Positions 8,773 through 17,634 of a stretch of 64,000 nucleotides of DNA are shown piece after piece. Position 1 is the first letter of the stretch, and every line of letters begins with the position of its first letter. A program made the position numbers and the translations under genes. The notes under the pieces are model-generated. The model ran no database searches, had not been told where the DNA came from, and saw nothing but the letters and a program-made list of their open reading frames with translations. Origin of the DNA: Campylobacter concisus (GTDB taxonomy: Bacteria > Campylobacterota > Campylobacteria > Campylobacterales > Campylobacteraceae); the NCBI RefSeq assembly GCF_902460845.1, contig NZ_CABPVS010000003.1, positions 320,353-384,352 on the forward strand, read 5' to 3'.

Positions 8773-10100
8773 CTATCTCCCATACAACCTGAAATTTTAT
8801 CAACACTAAAAGGATCATCGACCTTCCAAATACTTGAATACTTCTTAATGCTATTTTTTAATGCATCTACTAAATAATCCGCGTCCTTTAGCGTATGCGT
8901 ATAGTGGAGTCCAGCCCTTACCCAGCCTGGCTTATGGGTAAATAGTGCATCTTCTTTTAAATGAAGCAAATCATGTCCATATGGCCCAGCGCAAGAACAT
9001 CCTGCACGCGTTTGAATGCCATATTCTTTGCTTAAAACTTTGGCTAGTTCATAAGGCGAAACACCAGTCACGTTAAAAGCAAATATCGGCAAACGCTTTA
9101 TGTTATTTGGATGATAGCACGTAAGCTCAGGAATTTCTGCTAGTCTTTTTTCCAAATACTCTCCAAGCTCGCTCTCGTTTTCATATATTGCCTCAAATCC
9201 TATCTCATTTCTTAGCCTATAGGCCAAATTTGCCCTTATAAGTCCTAAAATAGGCGGAGTGCCAGCCTCTTCTAGCTGTTCACTATCTTTTACAAATATA
9301 GCATAGTTTTTGCTAACATAACTTACCGTTCCACCACCAGCAAATGTCGGCTCATCTGAGTTTGCAAGTATCTTTTTTATAGCAAGAAGCCCACAACTTC
9401 CAACTCCACCAAGTAATTTATGAGGAGATAAAAAAAGAGCATCAAAGTAGTCACAATCAATATTTCCATAAGCGCTAAAACTTGCCGCATCAAATGCCAC
9501 AATGCCACCATAAGATTTTATAAGAGTGTAAATTTTTCTATAATCGCTCAAAACCCCAGTCACATTTGAAGCCACACTAAAAGTTGCGATGATCTCACGA
9601 CCGATATTTATCCTTAAAATTTGCTCCAAATGATTAAAGTCGATCCCTCCGTTTTTATCAAGCCTGATACGCTCAACCTCACAAAGTGCCTGTCTAAAGC
9701 TTATCTCATTTGAATGATGCTCATAAGGACCAAGCACAACAAGCGGAGAATTTTCATCTGGCTTTAGGGCATATCTTTTTTTTAATGCTGGCGGTGCATA
9801 AATTCCTAAAATTTCTTGAAATTTCTTTATCGCACCGGTAGCTCCATTGCCACAAGCAAAAAGATAAAAACTATCATCAAGTCCTAGTAAGCTTTTTAAT
9901 TCACGTCTTGAATCTTCATAAGTTTGAGCGGTTTTATAGGCGTTTGATGAGCTGATAGAGTGCGTATTTGCGTATGTTTGGAGTATTTTTGCTATCTCAT
10001 CTTCGATAGGTTTATAAGCTAGCCCTGAAGCTGTAAAATCAAAATAATAAATACCATTTTTTAAAATTATATTTTCTCTAATGTGCTCTAAATTTACCAA
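8769..10100 (-). CDS. Class V aminotransferase / cysteine-desulfurase-like protein, copy B
   Basis: First gene of the thi operon and paralogue of copy A. The same catalytic landmarks are present: GPYEHHSNE, FDAASFSAY with the PLP-binding Asp, LSPHKLLGG with the PLP lysine, and TRAGCSCAGPYGHD. It is 443 residues long because of an extra C-terminal tail of about 20 residues. Start is TTG 10100 with AAGGG upstream; a TATAAT box lies at 10132-10127. Family knowledge allows cysteine desulfurase, selenocysteine lyase or another PLP activity; the sequence does not decide. Retention of both copies around thiD-thiE suggests a role in sulfur supply for the thiazole of thiamine, but this is inference. 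Confidence 0.75.
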   Translation of the reverse strand: MVNLEHIRENIILKNGIYYFDFTASGLAYKPIEDEIAKILQTYANTHSISSSNAYKTAQTYEDSRRELKSLLGLDDSFYLFACGNGATGAIKKFQEILGIYAPPALKKRYALKPDENSPLVVLGPYEHHSNEISFRQALCEVERIRLDKNGGIDFNHLEQILRINIGREIIATFSVASNVTGVLSDYRKIYTLIKSYGGIVAFDAASFSAYGNIDCDYFDALFLSPHKLLGGVGSCGLLAIKKILANSDEPTFAGGGTVSYVSKNYAIFVKDSEQLEEAGTPPILGLIRANLAYRLRNEIGFEAIYENESELGEYLEKRLAEIPELTCYHPNNIKRLPIFAFNVTGVSPYELAKVLSKEYGIQTRAGCSCAGPYGHDLLHLKEDALFTHKPGWVRAGLHYTHTLKDADYLVDALKNSIKKYSSIWKVDDPFSVDKISGCMGDR

Positions 10101-10126
10101 ATCACAACCCTTGTTTTTTGCATAGC

Positions 10127-10160
10127 ATTATAGATTACTTTAGCTAAAATATACTACAAT
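10127..10160. promoter_or_regulatory. Divergent promoter region between the thi operon and the DUF234-flgS operon
   Basis: Two -10-like boxes face apart: TATAAT on the minus strand (10132-10127), about 27 nt from the TTG of copy B, and TACAAT on the plus strand (10155-10160), followed by an AAGGAG ribosome site at 10170-10175. No inverted repeat operator or riboswitch fold was evident in the 110 nt gap. Confidence 0.4.
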
Positions 10161-10210
10161 GCCCAAATAAAGGAGCCAATATAAAAGCTTTAAAATCAAC
10201 ATTTGAGCGA

Positions 10211-11047
10211 ATGAAACACCTTGATATAAATGAACTTATTAAATTTCATCTTGTCTTTGATGAGTTTGATTTAAAGCACTCATATTATGATGTTTTTGAA
10301 GCGATTGAGGCTGAAATTTTAAACAACTTCTTGGCCTTGATGCCAAAATTTTACTTCGAGTCCGATACAAACGATGCTATAAAATCTGCCCTCATAAAAC
10401 TCGCACGAAGCGATAGAAAAAAATTTAGTGTAAATAAAATTTTGCCTCAAAGCCTAGCTAGCAAAGTCTACGCAAAGCTTTTTGAAAAGAATTTTTTACT
10501 GCTTGAAAAAAGTAGAGAAGTACTTCCAAAAAGATCAAAAAACCAAATGCTAAAAAAAGAGGAAAGGGGCTATAAAGTTGAGGATAAAATACATTTTAAT
10601 AGCCATTTTTCAAGGTTTTGGTTTAGATTCATAGAGCCAAATTTAAGCTTGCTAAAAGCCGGTAAAAATGATGAAATTTTAGCCATTATAAAAAAAGAAT
10701 TTGACGAATATGCAAGCCTTGGATTTGAAATTTTATGCGGTGAACTCATGGCAAAAAAATTTCTGATTAATGGCATATTTTTAAGTAGCTTTTGGAGCAG
10801 AAATATAGAGCTTGATATGCTATTAAATATAGGTGGCAAGATCATAGTCGGCGAGGCAAAATATAAAGAGAGAAAGGTTTGTAAAAATGTGCTAAATTTA
10901 CTATTAAAAAAATGCGAAAAACTAAATATCAAGCCAGATATTATTGCTCTTTTTTCAAAGAGTGGATTTAGTAGCGAGCTAAGAAATTTAAAAGATGAAA
11001 GACTAAGGCTTTATGAAATTAGCGATTTTGAGGAACTTTTAAAATGA
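10211..11047 (+). CDS. DUF234-type nuclease-like protein (standalone)
   Basis: Resembles the DUF234 C-terminal domain normally found after an AAA ATPase module, seen in the phrase FSRFWFRFIEPN and the later ELDMLL...GGKIIVGEAKY. The D...(E)xK spacing in ELDMLLNIGGKIIVGEAKYK is PD-(D/E)XK-nuclease-like. No ATPase domain is present, so this is a standalone version. A good ribosome site (AAGGAG 10170-10175) sits before an in-frame ATA codon at 10181 rather than before ATG 10211, so the real start may be ATA 10181, adding ten residues. It overlaps flgS by 4 nt. I recall a similar hypothetical gene next to flgS in C. jejuni. Cellular role unknown. Confidence 0.6.
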   Translation: MKHLDINELIKFHLVFDEFDLKHSYYDVFEAIEAEILNNFLALMPKFYFESDTNDAIKSALIKLARSDRKKFSVNKILPQSLASKVYAKLFEKNFLLLEKSREVLPKRSKNQMLKKEERGYKVEDKIHFNSHFSRFWFRFIEPNLSLLKAGKNDEILAIIKKEFDEYASLGFEILCGELMAKKFLINGIFLSSFWSRNIELDMLLNIGGKIIVGEAKYKERKVCKNVLNLLLKKCEKLNIKPDIIALFSKSGFSSELRNLKDERLRLYEISDFEELLK

Positions 11048-12027
11048 ACGAACACGATATCCAAGCTGGCTTAAAAAGCCTGATAGAGCAGACTTATCTA
11101 ATAGAAAACGAATATAAAAATTTAACATCATCTTATGCAAACTTGCAAAATTTCATTAAAGATATTGTAGAAATTCTGCCAAATGCTATCTGGGTATTAG
11201 ATGAAAATGATGAGATCTTTTTACAAAATTCAGAAGCAGTAAGACTTGGTAAAATTTTTAAAGAGATACCAAAAAAAGAGGGCGAGATAAATGTAGATGG
11301 ACAAATTTATCTTTTTAAAACAAGCTCTAAAGACAATAAACTAATAATCTCTGCAACAAACATAACAGTAGAAAAACGCACCGAGCGTCTTGCCTCTATG
11401 GGCCAAGTGGCAGCTCACCTAGCCCACGAGATCAGAAATCCGGTAGGCTCTATCTCGCTTTTAGCATCAACACTACTTAAAAGAGCTGATGAACGCACAA
11501 AGCCTATCGTAAATCAGATACAAAAAGCTACATGGCGAGTCGAACGCATAATCAAAGCTACTCTACTTTTTACAAAGGGCCTTAACATAAATGCACAAAT
11601 TTTTGACTTTTCACAGCTTAAAAAAGAGTGCGAAGAGGCTATAAATTTTTACGACTATTCAAAGGATATTAAATTTAGCCTAGAATTTCCAGATGGCAAA
11701 TATACGGGCGATCTTGATCTACTAGCCATCGTCTTTCAAAATATTTTATTTAACGCCATTGATGCCATCGAAGAGAGCGATGATGATGAAGGAGAGATTA
11801 TTTTAAGCTACGAAAAAATACCAAGTGAACATAAATTTATCATTTACGATAGTGGCGAGCCTATCAAAGACAAAGCCATAGTCTTTGAGCCATTTAAAAG
11901 CAGCAAGCTAAAAGGAAACGGCCTTGGACTACACCTTTGCTTGCAGATCATAGAGGCTCACAAAGGCAGTATCGAGATCACACTAAATCCAAAAACATTT
12001 TGCATAAATTTACCAATAAAGGAGTAA
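11044..12027 (+). CDS. flgS: Flagellar two-component sensor kinase FlgS
   Basis: Cytoplasmic histidine kinase that senses assembly of the flagellar export apparatus and phosphorylates FlgR, which with sigma-54 turns on rod and hook genes. There is no membrane helix. An N-terminal coiled coil and small PAS-like region (residues 1-110) precede the H-box AHLAHEIRNPVGS (His about 128), the N-box FQNILFNAIDAI, and the G-box GNGLGLHLC. Size (327) and motifs match Campylobacter FlgS. The flgR partner is not in the window. It overlaps the DUF234 gene by 4 nt and ends in the AAGGAG ribosome site of the next gene. Confidence 0.85.
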   Translation: MNEHDIQAGLKSLIEQTYLIENEYKNLTSSYANLQNFIKDIVEILPNAIWVLDENDEIFLQNSEAVRLGKIFKEIPKKEGEINVDGQIYLFKTSSKDNKLIISATNITVEKRTERLASMGQVAAHLAHEIRNPVGSISLLASTLLKRADERTKPIVNQIQKATWRVERIIKATLLFTKGLNINAQIFDFSQLKKECEEAINFYDYSKDIKFSLEFPDGKYTGDLDLLAIVFQNILFNAIDAIEESDDDEGEIILSYEKIPSEHKFIIYDSGEPIKDKAIVFEPFKSSKLKGNGLGLHLCLQIIEAHKGSIEITLNPKTFCINLPIKE

Positions 12028-12029
12028 GA

Positions 12030-12692
12030 ATGAACATACAAAACGAACTTGAGGCTTTTAAAAAATCTCTTCAAACGCTTGATTTGAGAGAAATTTCAAA
12101 CAATGGAGCAAAAAACGTTGCATTTATCTGTATTGATATGATAGAAGCATTTGCTGGCAGTGGCGCGCTCGCTAGCCAAAGAGTGGCCGCCTTATCAAAT
12201 GGGATCGCGACACTCTTTGATAGAGCGTGGAGAGATTTTGGTTTTAGAAATTTTATCCTTATAGAAGATAGACACACCAGTGATTCAAAAGAATTTGAGA
12301 ACTTTTTGCCACATGCCATACTTGATACAAATGAGATAAAAACCGTAAAAGAGATAGAAAATCTAAGCTTTTTTAAAGAGTTCAAGACATTTTATAAAAA
12401 CTCTTTAAGCATCGCATTTAATAAAGAATTTGAGAAATTTTTAGAGCAAAACCCACAAATTGACACTTTTGTTATTACCGGAGATTGCACTGATATGTGC
12501 GTTTATCAGTGCGTTAGTTATCTTAAACTACGAGCCAATGAATATAATAAAAAATCAAGAGTTATCGTGCCGTTTGATCTTACGCAAACGTACGATATAC
12601 CAGGACATAATGGCGATTTTTACCACGAGATGTTTTCTCTTCATATGAAGCTAGCACTTGGCGCTGATGTGGTAAAGAGTATTAATTTTTAA
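12030..12692 (+). CDS. Isochorismatase-family hydrolase (nicotinamidase-like)
   Basis: Cysteine hydrolase fold: FICIDMIEAF with the early catalytic-type Asp, a Lys-containing segment (FKTFYKNSLS), and VITGDCTDMCVYQCV with the nucleophilic Cys region. These are the D-K-C elements of isochorismatase and nicotinamidase enzymes. The open frame extends back to 11937 inside flgS, but the ATG at 12030 has a perfect AAGGAG at 12018-12023 and is the clear start, two bases after the flgS stop. At 220 residues it is near nicotinamidase size. Substrate unproven; nicotinamide is the most likely guess. It converges with the next gene, with 3' ends overlapping by 4 nt. Confidence 0.75.
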   Translation: MNIQNELEAFKKSLQTLDLREISNNGAKNVAFICIDMIEAFAGSGALASQRVAALSNGIATLFDRAWRDFGFRNFILIEDRHTSDSKEFENFLPHAILDTNEIKTVKEIENLSFFKEFKTFYKNSLSIAFNKEFEKFLEQNPQIDTFVITGDCTDMCVYQCVSYLKLRANEYNKKSRVIVPFDLTQTYDIPGHNGDFYHEMFSLHMKLALGADVVKSINF

Positions 12693-13363
12693 AGCTTGCT
12701 TGAAATATTTATGAGCCTATTTAGCTCGTCAAATTTAAAGCTAAGCTCGTATTTATCCGATACGATTTCATTAGGACTTTCGCTAAATTTCATATCACAG
12801 CTTAGCAAAAGTCCTTTTATAAAGATTTTGTGATCTAGCTCGTAGCTGCTTATACACTCATTTACTACGCTCAAAATCTCATTTGCTAGCACTGGCTCTT
12901 CAAAGACCACATCCGCTCTAAAAGCCACATACGCCGCTCCTCCCTCGTACTCTATCCTATAATAATTTTGCTCATCAAAAGCGGTGCAAAGAACCATACT
13001 AATCGTGTGACCATTAAAATTTTCATCTAGCTCAAATTGTGGCGTGCTAAATGCGCTAAGTCCAAATTTCTCGCCAAACTCACGTGCTTTATTTGCAAGC
13101 TTGAGCAACCGCTCATCAAAGCCATTTATATTTTCATAACCCCAAAGCCACGTATTTGACGAGAAGCTTTCAGAGCCGATAAACTGCATGTCAAACTCAC
13201 GCCCATCAAAGTAAATTTTGCCACTATCAAAATCAACCTGCCAATTGCTACCTTCAACAAGTAGCTTAAATGCACGTTTTTGAAGTAATGTCGATTTGCC
13301 GACACATGCGCTAAAAAGCTCGCTCCAGTTACTTTTATCTACGCCAAGCTTATCTAAAAACAT
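12689..13363 (-). CDS. Conserved hypothetical protein (DUF6882-like)
   Basis: A 224-residue soluble acidic protein without signal peptide or membrane helix. The segment NTWLWGYENINGF and the following helix with LKLANKAREFGEKFGL resemble what I remember of DUF6882 proteins; I would not go beyond that. An upstream in-frame TTG at 13384 overlaps the end of dnaE, but ATG 13363 has GGAGA five bases before it and is preferred. The gene follows dnaE by 14 nt and is probably cotranscribed with it. Function unknown. Confidence 0.6.
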   Translation of the reverse strand: MFLDKLGVDKSNWSELFSACVGKSTLLQKRAFKLLVEGSNWQVDFDSGKIYFDGREFDMQFIGSESFSSNTWLWGYENINGFDERLLKLANKAREFGEKFGLSAFSTPQFELDENFNGHTISMVLCTAFDEQNYYRIEYEGGAAYVAFRADVVFEEPVLANEILSVVNECISSYELDHKIFIKGLLLSCDMKFSESPNEIVSDKYELSFKFDELNRLINISSKL

Positions 13364-13377
13364 CGCTTCTCCGGGCA

Positions 13378-16300
13378 CTAGCAAGCTATCGCTTGAAGTG
13401 CTTTTTCTTTAAAGCTGTCATTTACAACAAATTTTGTCTTATAGACAAAAATTTGAGCCGTATTTTCATTTTTTATCTTAATAACAAGACGTTTATCGTT
13501 GTTTGTGCCACTTTTTATATGTTCGTTATAACCAAGATTATAAAGGTTGGTAATCTTATCTTTGCTAAGCTCACTAAGGCATAAAAGTACCTCTAGTTCG
13601 GCATATTCTCTTGCTATTTGAGGCGTGCTAGCTTCTTCATTTTTAGAAAATTTAGAGTTTTGTTTTAGCTTTCTTGTCTTAAAGTCTAAATTTTGTGCAT
13701 CTTCTAGGCTATAAACCTCGTTTAAATTTGTCCTTACAAATTGATCATCTTTTGTGATATTTATCCTAAAAGCATAAGGGAGGTCGCGTTTTGCTTCATC
13801 TTTTACTATATCTTCGATGTTGCCAAGCTCTCTTTCAAAGACTGCGATCTCGATATTTCCGTGAAAATCAAGCACATTTATAGTGCCCATTTTCTTGCCA
13901 CTTTTGGTTATCCTTGTGCTAAAGTCCTCGATCTTACCAACGACTAAAATTTCAGCGCTTTGCGGCAAGCTCTCAAATTCTGAACTTAGAGTGTATTTTA
14001 TCTTGTTGATCTCGTCTTTATAATCATCAAGCGGGTGGCCTGAGAGGTAGATACCAACGCTCTCTTGCTCAAATTTTAAAATTTGTTTGATGTCAAATTC
14101 GTCATTTATCGCGACAAAATTTATATTCACATCGTTCATGCTCTCATCTTCGCCAAACAAGCTCTCAACTGCATTTTTACGAATCTGAGCAGCACTTTTG
14201 CAAGCTTCTATGATATTTTCTACATTTTGCATAAGCATCTTGCGACTAAAGCCAAACTCATCAAAGCAACCAGCTTTTATGAGGCTTTCAAAGACCTTTT
14301 TATTGACCTTAAATGGATCGATCCTTGAGACAAAGTCATCCATACTCTTAAATTCGCCATTTGCTTCACGCTCAGTGATAATGTTTTCAATAGCCGCTCC
14401 GCCAACGCCTTTAATCGCACCAAGTCCAAAGATAATGCCGTCATGATCGCCATTTTTAACGACGCTAAATTCTTTAGTTGATTTATTGATAGATGGTGGC
14501 AAAGTGTCTATATTTATGCGTTTTATCTCATCGATATAGCGAACGATCTTATCGACATTGCTCTCTTCGCTTGTAAGAAGTGCGGCCATAAATTCAGCCG
14601 GATAGTAAGCCTTAAGATAAGCAGTTTGAAAGGTAACATAAGCGTAAGCTGCGGAGTGAGATTTATTAAAGCCATATCCCGCAAATTTTACAATTAGCTC
14701 GAAAAGATCGTCTGCTTTTTGTCCATTTAGCCCTTTTGCCTCAGCACCTTTTACAAACTCGCCCTTTAGCCTATCCATCTCTTCTTTGATCTTTTTACCC
14801 ATCGCACGGCGTACAAGGTCCGCCCCGCCAAGGCTAAAGCCGCCTATGGCTTGAACGATTTGCATAACTTGCTCTTGATAGACGATGACGCCGTATGTTG
14901 GTGCAAGGATCGGCTCAAGCTCTTTAAATGAGTAGGTTATCTCTGCCTCGCCATGTTTTCTTTTGACGAAGTCATCGAGCATACCACTCTCCATCGGTCC
15001 TGGGCGGTAGAGCGCTAGCATCGCGACGATATCCTCGAAGCAGTCTGGACGCAAGCTAGTTCCTAGCTTTCTCATGCCCTCGCCCTCGATTTGGAAAATT
15101 CCTATCGCTTGGCCGCTTTGTATCATTTTATAAACATTAGAATCGTTTTTATCGATCTGCTCCCAAATGATATCCTTGCTAGTTCGTTGTTTTACTAGCT
15201 TTATGGCATTATCGATAACCGTTAGTGTTTTTAGTCCAAGAAAGTCAAATTTTATTAAATCCACATCCTCAAGATATTTAAGGCTATACTGCGTAACATA
15301 TCGATCTTCTGGGCTGTTTGGCTGACGAAATAGCGGAGTTTTATTCCAAAGCTCCTCATTTGAGATAACAACACCTGCTGCGTGCTGGCCGGCGTTTCTA
15401 TTTAGCCCCTCAAGATCAAGTGCAAATTTCCAAATTTTAGCTGCCTTTGGATTTTGACTTATTAGTTCAGCTATCTTTGGCTCTTTTTCATAAGCATCTT
15501 TTAGCGTAATGCCTAGTTCATCAGGTATTAACTTTGCCATCGCATCAGCTTCGGCGTAAGGCATATCACAAACCCTAGCAACGTCTCTAATGACACCTTT
15601 TGCGAGCAATTTACCAAAGGTAATAACGCCAGCAACGTTAAATTTTCCATATTTTTGCGTAACATAGTCAATTATCTCGCCGCGTCTACTTTGACAAAAA
15701 TCCACGTCAATATCTGGCATGCTAACACGCTCTGGGTTTAGAAACCTCTCAAAAAGTAGGTTGTATGGAATTGGATCAAGGTCAGTGATCTTTAGTGAAT
15801 AAGCGACCAAGCTACCAGCCGCAGAACCACGTCCTGGACCAACTGGCACACCTCTACTTTTAGCCTCATTTATGAAATCCCAAACGATCATCATGTAGCC
15901 TGGGAAATTCATTTTATTTATGATGCCAATCTCTATCTCAAGACGCTTTTTGTATTCGTCATGTAAATTTTCAGGGACAAATTTTAGCCTCTCTTCAAGA
16001 CCTTTTCTACATTCATACTCAAAAAAAACAGCATCGTTTTTAAAGCTATATCTATTTTCTGGCTCTGGAAGTGTTAAATTTCTCTCTTTAGCATACTCAA
16101 GCGTAAATTTAAAATTTGGCGGAGTTGGGTTGCCAAGCTTGATCTCAAGATTGCACTTATCCACGATCTCTTGGGTGTTTTCTATCACTTCAGGGATATC
16201 TAAAAATAGCTCACTCATCTGCTCTTTGCTTTTTACAAAAAACTCATGGACGCTGTGGCGAAGTCGGTTTGGATCATCTAAAGTTTTGTTCATCGCGATA

Positions 16301-16995
16301 CACATAAAAACCTCATGCGCGTCAGCTCGCTCTTTAAAAGTGTAGTGAGTATCGTTTGTGGCAATAACCTTTATGCCAGTCTCTTTGGCGATGCGTAAAA
16401 TATCATCATCAATGCGTTTTTGATCGCCGATGCCGTGACGCATGATCTCAAGATAAAAGTCATCTCCAAAAATTTCTTTATACTCAAGCGCGATCTCTTT
16501 TGCTCTCTCGTAGCCTTTAGCGCCAAATTTGACGTTACGATCGCTTAAATTTAGATGCCAACTTACCTCGCCCTGCAAGCAAGCAGAGCTACAAACCAAG
16601 CCCTCGCTGTGCTCTTTTAAAATTTTTTTATTTATACGAGGATAGTAGTAAAAGCCCTCGATGTAGCTCATGGAGCTAAGATACATTAAATTTTTATAGC
16701 CAGTCTCATTTTTGGCGATTAGTATAAGGTGAAAGCGCTGCTTAGTACTCTTGTCATCAAGCTGCTCGCCATTATGAACGTAAGCTTCGATGCCAATTAG
16801 CGGTTTTATTCCCTCTTTTTTCATCGCCTTGTAAAAATCTATCGCTCCAAACATATTACCGTGATCTGTGATCGCCGCTGCTGTGTCGCCTCTATCATGA
16901 AGCACATGAGCTAGCTCTTTTATCTTGTTCGCTCCGTCAAGAAGGGAGTATTCGGTGTGTAAATGTAGGTGCGTAAAGTTAGATTTTTCACTCAT
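13378..16995 (-). CDS. dnaE: DNA polymerase III alpha subunit
   Basis: Replicative polymerase catalytic subunit. The N-terminal PHP domain begins FTHLHLHTEYSLLDGA; the polymerase core carries the catalytic acidic motif MPDIDVDFCQSRRGE, the upstream PGRGSAAGSLV loop and the GYGFNKSHSAAYA segment. A helix-hairpin-helix region and an OB-fold (IEDFSTRITKSGKKMG) follow. At 1205 residues it is full length for a DnaE1-type enzyme. RBS AAAAGGATAAAAA precedes the ATG. The 640 nt upstream are non-coding. Confidence 0.95.
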   Translation of the reverse strand: MSEKSNFTHLHLHTEYSLLDGANKIKELAHVLHDRGDTAAAITDHGNMFGAIDFYKAMKKEGIKPLIGIEAYVHNGEQLDDKSTKQRFHLILIAKNETGYKNLMYLSSMSYIEGFYYYPRINKKILKEHSEGLVCSSACLQGEVSWHLNLSDRNVKFGAKGYERAKEIALEYKEIFGDDFYLEIMRHGIGDQKRIDDDILRIAKETGIKVIATNDTHYTFKERADAHEVFMCIAMNKTLDDPNRLRHSVHEFFVKSKEQMSELFLDIPEVIENTQEIVDKCNLEIKLGNPTPPNFKFTLEYAKERNLTLPEPENRYSFKNDAVFFEYECRKGLEERLKFVPENLHDEYKKRLEIEIGIINKMNFPGYMMIVWDFINEAKSRGVPVGPGRGSAAGSLVAYSLKITDLDPIPYNLLFERFLNPERVSMPDIDVDFCQSRRGEIIDYVTQKYGKFNVAGVITFGKLLAKGVIRDVARVCDMPYAEADAMAKLIPDELGITLKDAYEKEPKIAELISQNPKAAKIWKFALDLEGLNRNAGQHAAGVVISNEELWNKTPLFRQPNSPEDRYVTQYSLKYLEDVDLIKFDFLGLKTLTVIDNAIKLVKQRTSKDIIWEQIDKNDSNVYKMIQSGQAIGIFQIEGEGMRKLGTSLRPDCFEDIVAMLALYRPGPMESGMLDDFVKRKHGEAEITYSFKELEPILAPTYGVIVYQEQVMQIVQAIGGFSLGGADLVRRAMGKKIKEEMDRLKGEFVKGAEAKGLNGQKADDLFELIVKFAGYGFNKSHSAAYAYVTFQTAYLKAYYPAEFMAALLTSEESNVDKIVRYIDEIKRINIDTLPPSINKSTKEFSVVKNGDHDGIIFGLGAIKGVGGAAIENIITEREANGEFKSMDDFVSRIDPFKVNKKVFESLIKAGCFDEFGFSRKMLMQNVENIIEACKSAAQIRKNAVESLFGEDESMNDVNINFVAINDEFDIKQILKFEQESVGIYLSGHPLDDYKDEINKIKYTLSSEFESLPQSAEILVVGKIEDFSTRITKSGKKMGTINVLDFHGNIEIAVFERELGNIEDIVKDEAKRDLPYAFRINITKDDQFVRTNLNEVYSLEDAQNLDFKTRKLKQNSKFSKNEEASTPQIAREYAELEVLLCLSELSKDKITNLYNLGYNEHIKSGTNNDKRLVIKIKNENTAQIFVYKTKFVVNDSFKEKALQAIAC

Positions 16996-17143
16996 TTTTT
17001 ATCCTTTTTTAATGAGTGGATTTTACAAAATTTTGGCTAATAAGGTGCTTGATGAAAACTTAATGTGAGCTTTAAAATTTAAAGATTTTGTAGTTTGTGG
17101 CTAAGAACGAAGCGCGCTGCCATCTGACGCACTATGGTCTTGT

Positions 17144-17250
17144 AAATTTTAAAATTTTATGAACGAGTAATTTCGGCTCTGATTTTAGTGGCAAGCTTTG
17201 CGAGACTTAAAATCAGTAGTCAATTCTTGTGAGTGAGTGAAGTTTTAAAA
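17144..17250 (+). repeat. Imperfect direct repeat, copy 1
   Basis: Runs from AAATTTTAAAATTTTAT through GAACGAGTAATTTCGGCTCT to AGTAGTCAATTCTTG and ends in TTTTAAAATTT. Outer blocks match copy 2 closely, while the middle differs. The middle forms a hairpin with 7 bp arms GATTTTA / TAAAATC (17181-17187 and 17208-17214). Confidence 0.7.
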
Positions 17251-17479
17251 TTTGAAAATAGTAAATTTCTATTTTTGAAATCCCAACTTTAAATTTATAA
17301 ACTCTTTTATTCAAAAGGGAGGCAAGGGGACTCAAGTTACGATCTGCTTACAGTTGCGAGCCTACGAAGCAAAGCCGTCTCCTTATCTCTCTTTGATCCT
17401 TCGATTCCCTCGAACGTTAGAGGTGCATGCAAATGTGCTAGTGCACTGCATGCGCTTTATCATCAGGCAAGTGTTGAAT

Positions 17480-17589
17480 AAATTTTAAAATTTCATGAAC
17501 GAGTAATTTCGGCTCTAAAATTTGAGTTAAGCGGTCAGTGAATCCAAAATTTAGTAGTCAATTCTTGCGAGTGAATGGAATTTTAAAAT
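17480..17589 (+). repeat. Imperfect direct repeat, copy 2
   Basis: Same outer blocks as copy 1 (GAACGAGTAATTTCGGCTCT at 17497-17516 and AGTAGTCAATTCTTG near 17553-17567). The middle has a different sequence but can again fold, with CTAAAATTTG opposite CCAAAATTTAG (nine of ten pairs). It lies just upstream of the usp terminator. Confidence 0.7.
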
Positions 17590-17600
17590 CTATAAAGTGA

Positions 17601-17632
17601 AAAAGAATTAGATCGCGGACTAAGCCGCAATC
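17601..17632 (-). terminator. Intrinsic terminator after the usp gene
   Basis: On the minus strand, GATTGCGG - CTTAGT - CCGCGATC forms an 8 bp stem with one G-U pair (17632-17611), followed by TAATTCTTTTT. It begins three bases after the usp stop codon. Confidence 0.65.
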
Positions 17633-17634
17633 CA

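Larger units (their letters stand above)
16996..17634. other. Long non-coding intergenic region with repeats
   Basis: About 640 nt between the dnaE start and the usp stop with no convincing coding frame on either strand. It contains two related ~110 bp repeats (17144-17250 and 17480-17589), a GC-richer middle part (about 17310-17460), a nested palindromic stretch around 17422-17453 (GCATGC repeated on both sides of AGTGCACT) and the usp terminator at its right end. No tRNA cloverleaf was recognised. Confidence 0.7.

Noticed and set aside
10101-10210. TPP riboswitch before the thi operon
   Set aside because: The 110 nt leader lacks the conserved THI-box sequences (CUGAGA and surrounding helices).
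11937-12029. Longer start for the isochorismatase-like gene inside flgS
   Set aside because: ATG 12030 has a perfect AAGGAG in front, and the extension is just flgS read in another frame.
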